Positions 32,650 to 34,046 of a DNA stretch of 34,046 nt are shown here, piece after piece. This stretch comes from Candidatus Zixiibacteriota bacterium (lineage in GTDB: Bacteria > Zixibacteria > MSB-5A5 > GN15 > FEB-12). Within the stretch, counting starts at the first letter, position 1. Each line of letters starts with the position of its first letter. Under the pieces are notes generated by a model. That model worked only from the letters and a program-made list of their open reading frames with translations. It had not been told where the DNA came from and made no database searches. The translations under genes and the position numbers were made by a program. The stretch lies in the NCBI GenBank assembly GCA_024276275.1, contig JAJRXM010000043.1, positions 1 through 34,046 of the forward strand, read 5' to 3'.

Positions 32650-34046
32650 ATGAGTCTTGGAGCAGGTAAAACACTCGGACCGTACGAAATAATAGAACAA
32701 GCCGGCGCCGGTGGTATGGGTGAAGTTTACAAAGCCAAAGATACTCGTCTTGATCGTATTGTCGCTATAAAAGTTCTTCCTGCAACTTTTGCCTTAAACG
32801 ATGATATCAAACAACGCTTTGAACGAGAAGCAAAAACTATCTCATCGCTCAACCATCCCAATATCTGCACTCTTTACGATGTCGGCAAAAATGACGGTTT
32901 CGATTATCTTGTTATGGAATTTCTCGAAGGGGAAACTTTGGGTGAAAGATTAACAAAAGGACCTATCCCTTATGATGAAATGCTTCAGATTGCGATTCAA
33001 ATTGCCTCTGCTTTAGAAACAGCTCACGGACAAGGGATGATTCATCGTGACTTAAAACCCGGCAATGTCATGCTAACTAAGGACGGTGCCAAACTATTAG
33101 ATTTTGGGTTAGCAAAATACTCTGTAGATTCATCAACACCCGAGGCTCTGACCGCAGCGGTAACTCAAGAAACACCTCTTACCGGAGTCGGTACAATTCT
33201 TGGAACAATGCAGTATATGGCACCGGAACAGTTAGAAGGAAAAGAAGCTGACAGTCGTTCTGATATATTTGCTTTTGGTGCATTGCTCTATGAAATGACA
33301 ACCGGTAAACGAGCTTTTGAAGGAACTTCGCAAGCAACACTTATTGCCGCTATTATTGAAAGAGAACCTGTTTCAATTTCTGTAGTTATTCCGACTACAC
33401 CACCTCTGTTTGAACGAGTTGTAAAAAAATGTCTTTCCAAAGACCCTCAAAAAAGATGGCAATCAGTTGTAGATTTACTCGATGAACTTAGGTGGATTTC
33501 ACAAGCAGGTTCACAAGTAGGTCTGCCGCTTCATCTTTCTAAAAGACGGAAAGTCAAATTTACTATTGCTCGGGTTGTAGGTGCGGTGGCTATTATGATA
33601 TCTTTAGTTCTTAGCTATTTACTTTTTATGCAACCGAAGGAGGAAGTTTTTACCAATCGGTTTATCATGTCTCCTTCAAATGAGATTGATGAAATTCGTT
33701 CTATAAGTTGGTCGCGAATTTCTCCAAATGGACGGTTGATTGCATTCCGTGCTACCGACAGTCTTGGAGTAAATATGCTATGGATTCGCCCACTTAACTC
33801 ATTAGAACCATATCCACTCAGAGGAACTGAAAATATCCGTCGTCAATTTCGGTCGCCGGACTCTAAATATCTTGCTTTTTTTAAAACAAACCAATTGTAT
33901 AAAATTCCGGTTGCTGGCGGTCCTGCACAACTAATATGTGAAGCTTTAGGTTTTGACGGCAACTGGGGGACAGCAGGATATATATTGTTTGATGGTAATA
34001 CCGGTGATACTTTAAAATTTGTTTCTGCTTCAGGTGGTACTCCCCA
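32650..34046 (+). CDS. Second receptor-like Ser/Thr protein kinase (3' end beyond window)
   Basis: Open from the ATG at 32650 to the end of the window (465 codons). It begins MSLGAGKTLGPYEII and has all kinase motifs: GAGGMGEVY, AIKVLP, IHRDLKPGN, DFGLAK, APEQLEG. A membrane helix near residues 305-326 and the first blades of a propeller (ISPNGRLIAFR, SPDSKYLAFF) follow. The first 130 codons are nearly identical at DNA level to those of the preceding kinase, whereas the parts after the membrane helix differ strongly. The pair is tandem and probably co-transcribed. Confidence 0.93.
   Translation, partial: MSLGAGKTLGPYEIIEQAGAGGMGEVYKAKDTRLDRIVAIKVLPATFALNDDIKQRFEREAKTISSLNHPNICTLYDVGKNDGFDYLVMEFLEGETLGERLTKGPIPYDEMLQIAIQIASALETAHGQGMIHRDLKPGNVMLTKDGAKLLDFGLAKYSVDSSTPEALTAAVTQETPLTGVGTILGTMQYMAPEQLEGKEADSRSDIFAFGALLYEMTTGKRAFEGTSQATLIAAIIEREPVSISVVIPTTPPLFERVVKKCLSKDPQKRWQSVVDLLDELRWISQAGSQVGLPLHLSKRRKVKFTIARVVGAVAIMISLVLSYLLFMQPKEEVFTNRFIMSPSNEIDEIRSISWSRISPNGRLIAFRATDSLGVNMLWIRPLNSLEPYPLRGTENIRRQFRSPDSKYLAFFKTNQLYKIPVAGGPAQLICEALGFDGNWGTAGYILFDGNTGDTLKFVSASGGTP

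Noticed and set aside
1-34046. tRNA, rRNA, CRISPR arrays, transposases or phage genes
   Set aside because: None could be recognised on either strand; repeats seen are short, few and not regularly spaced.

Overview
The window looks like a chromosomal segment of an AT-rich, Gram-negative bacterium. Signal peptides, periplasmic proteins, a bactofilin/LytM pair and Ser/Thr kinases with a transmembrane segment and a TolB-like propeller suggest a lineage of the FCB type (Zixibacteria, Marinimicrobia, Ignavibacteria and relatives). The phylum is inferred from gene style only. There is no rRNA, tRNA, CRISPR array or phage module.

Layout. 1-3.3 kb: the 3' end of a cyclophilin, an exported protein, a GNAT acetyltransferase, a small membrane protein, a YiiX-like hydrolase and a zinc-ribbon protein. 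3.5-5.1 kb: an IscU/NifU scaffold, then a two-gene HEPN / HTH-nucleotidyltransferase module of toxin-antitoxin type with a tandem 28-bp repeat over its promoter. 5.1-9.6 kb: DUF58 and MoxR genes, normally adjacent, separated by a repeat island, an asparaginase, a nonsense-interrupted DUF1444-like gene and a membrane protein. 9.65-9.99 kb: a gene-free AT-rich stretch with four DnaA-box matches, a candidate origin. 10-19.8 kb: a long minus-strand run of chromosome-maintenance genes (bactofilin, M23 peptidase, parB, parA, rsmG, mnmG, a DinB-like gene, mnmE, yidC, yidD, rnpA, rpmH) with two parS sites. dnaA is not beside rpmH.

20-34 kb: a methyltransferase, a coupled DUF6884 / GIY-YIG pair, a Cys/His-rich exported protein, an EamA transporter split by one TGA, a large M1-peptidase-like pseudoenzyme, a small P-loop ATPase, a HAD phosphatase, a purine nucleoside phosphorylase, a membrane-anchored MutS-like ATPase followed by the tail of a second phosphorylase copy, and two tandem receptor-like Ser/Thr kinases (the second runs off the window).

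Three genes are disrupted: the DUF1444-like gene by TAA and TAG, the EamA gene by TGA, and yidC by an apparent 1-nt frameshift near its start. Either genes are decaying or the assembled sequence carries errors; yidC should be essential, so error is a serious possibility there. The best leads are the HEPN/NTase module with its operator, the candidate oriC with parS sites and the bactofilin-LytM-parBA cluster, the DUF6884/GIY-YIG pair, and a dispersed two-hairpin repeat whose second stem covaries between copies.
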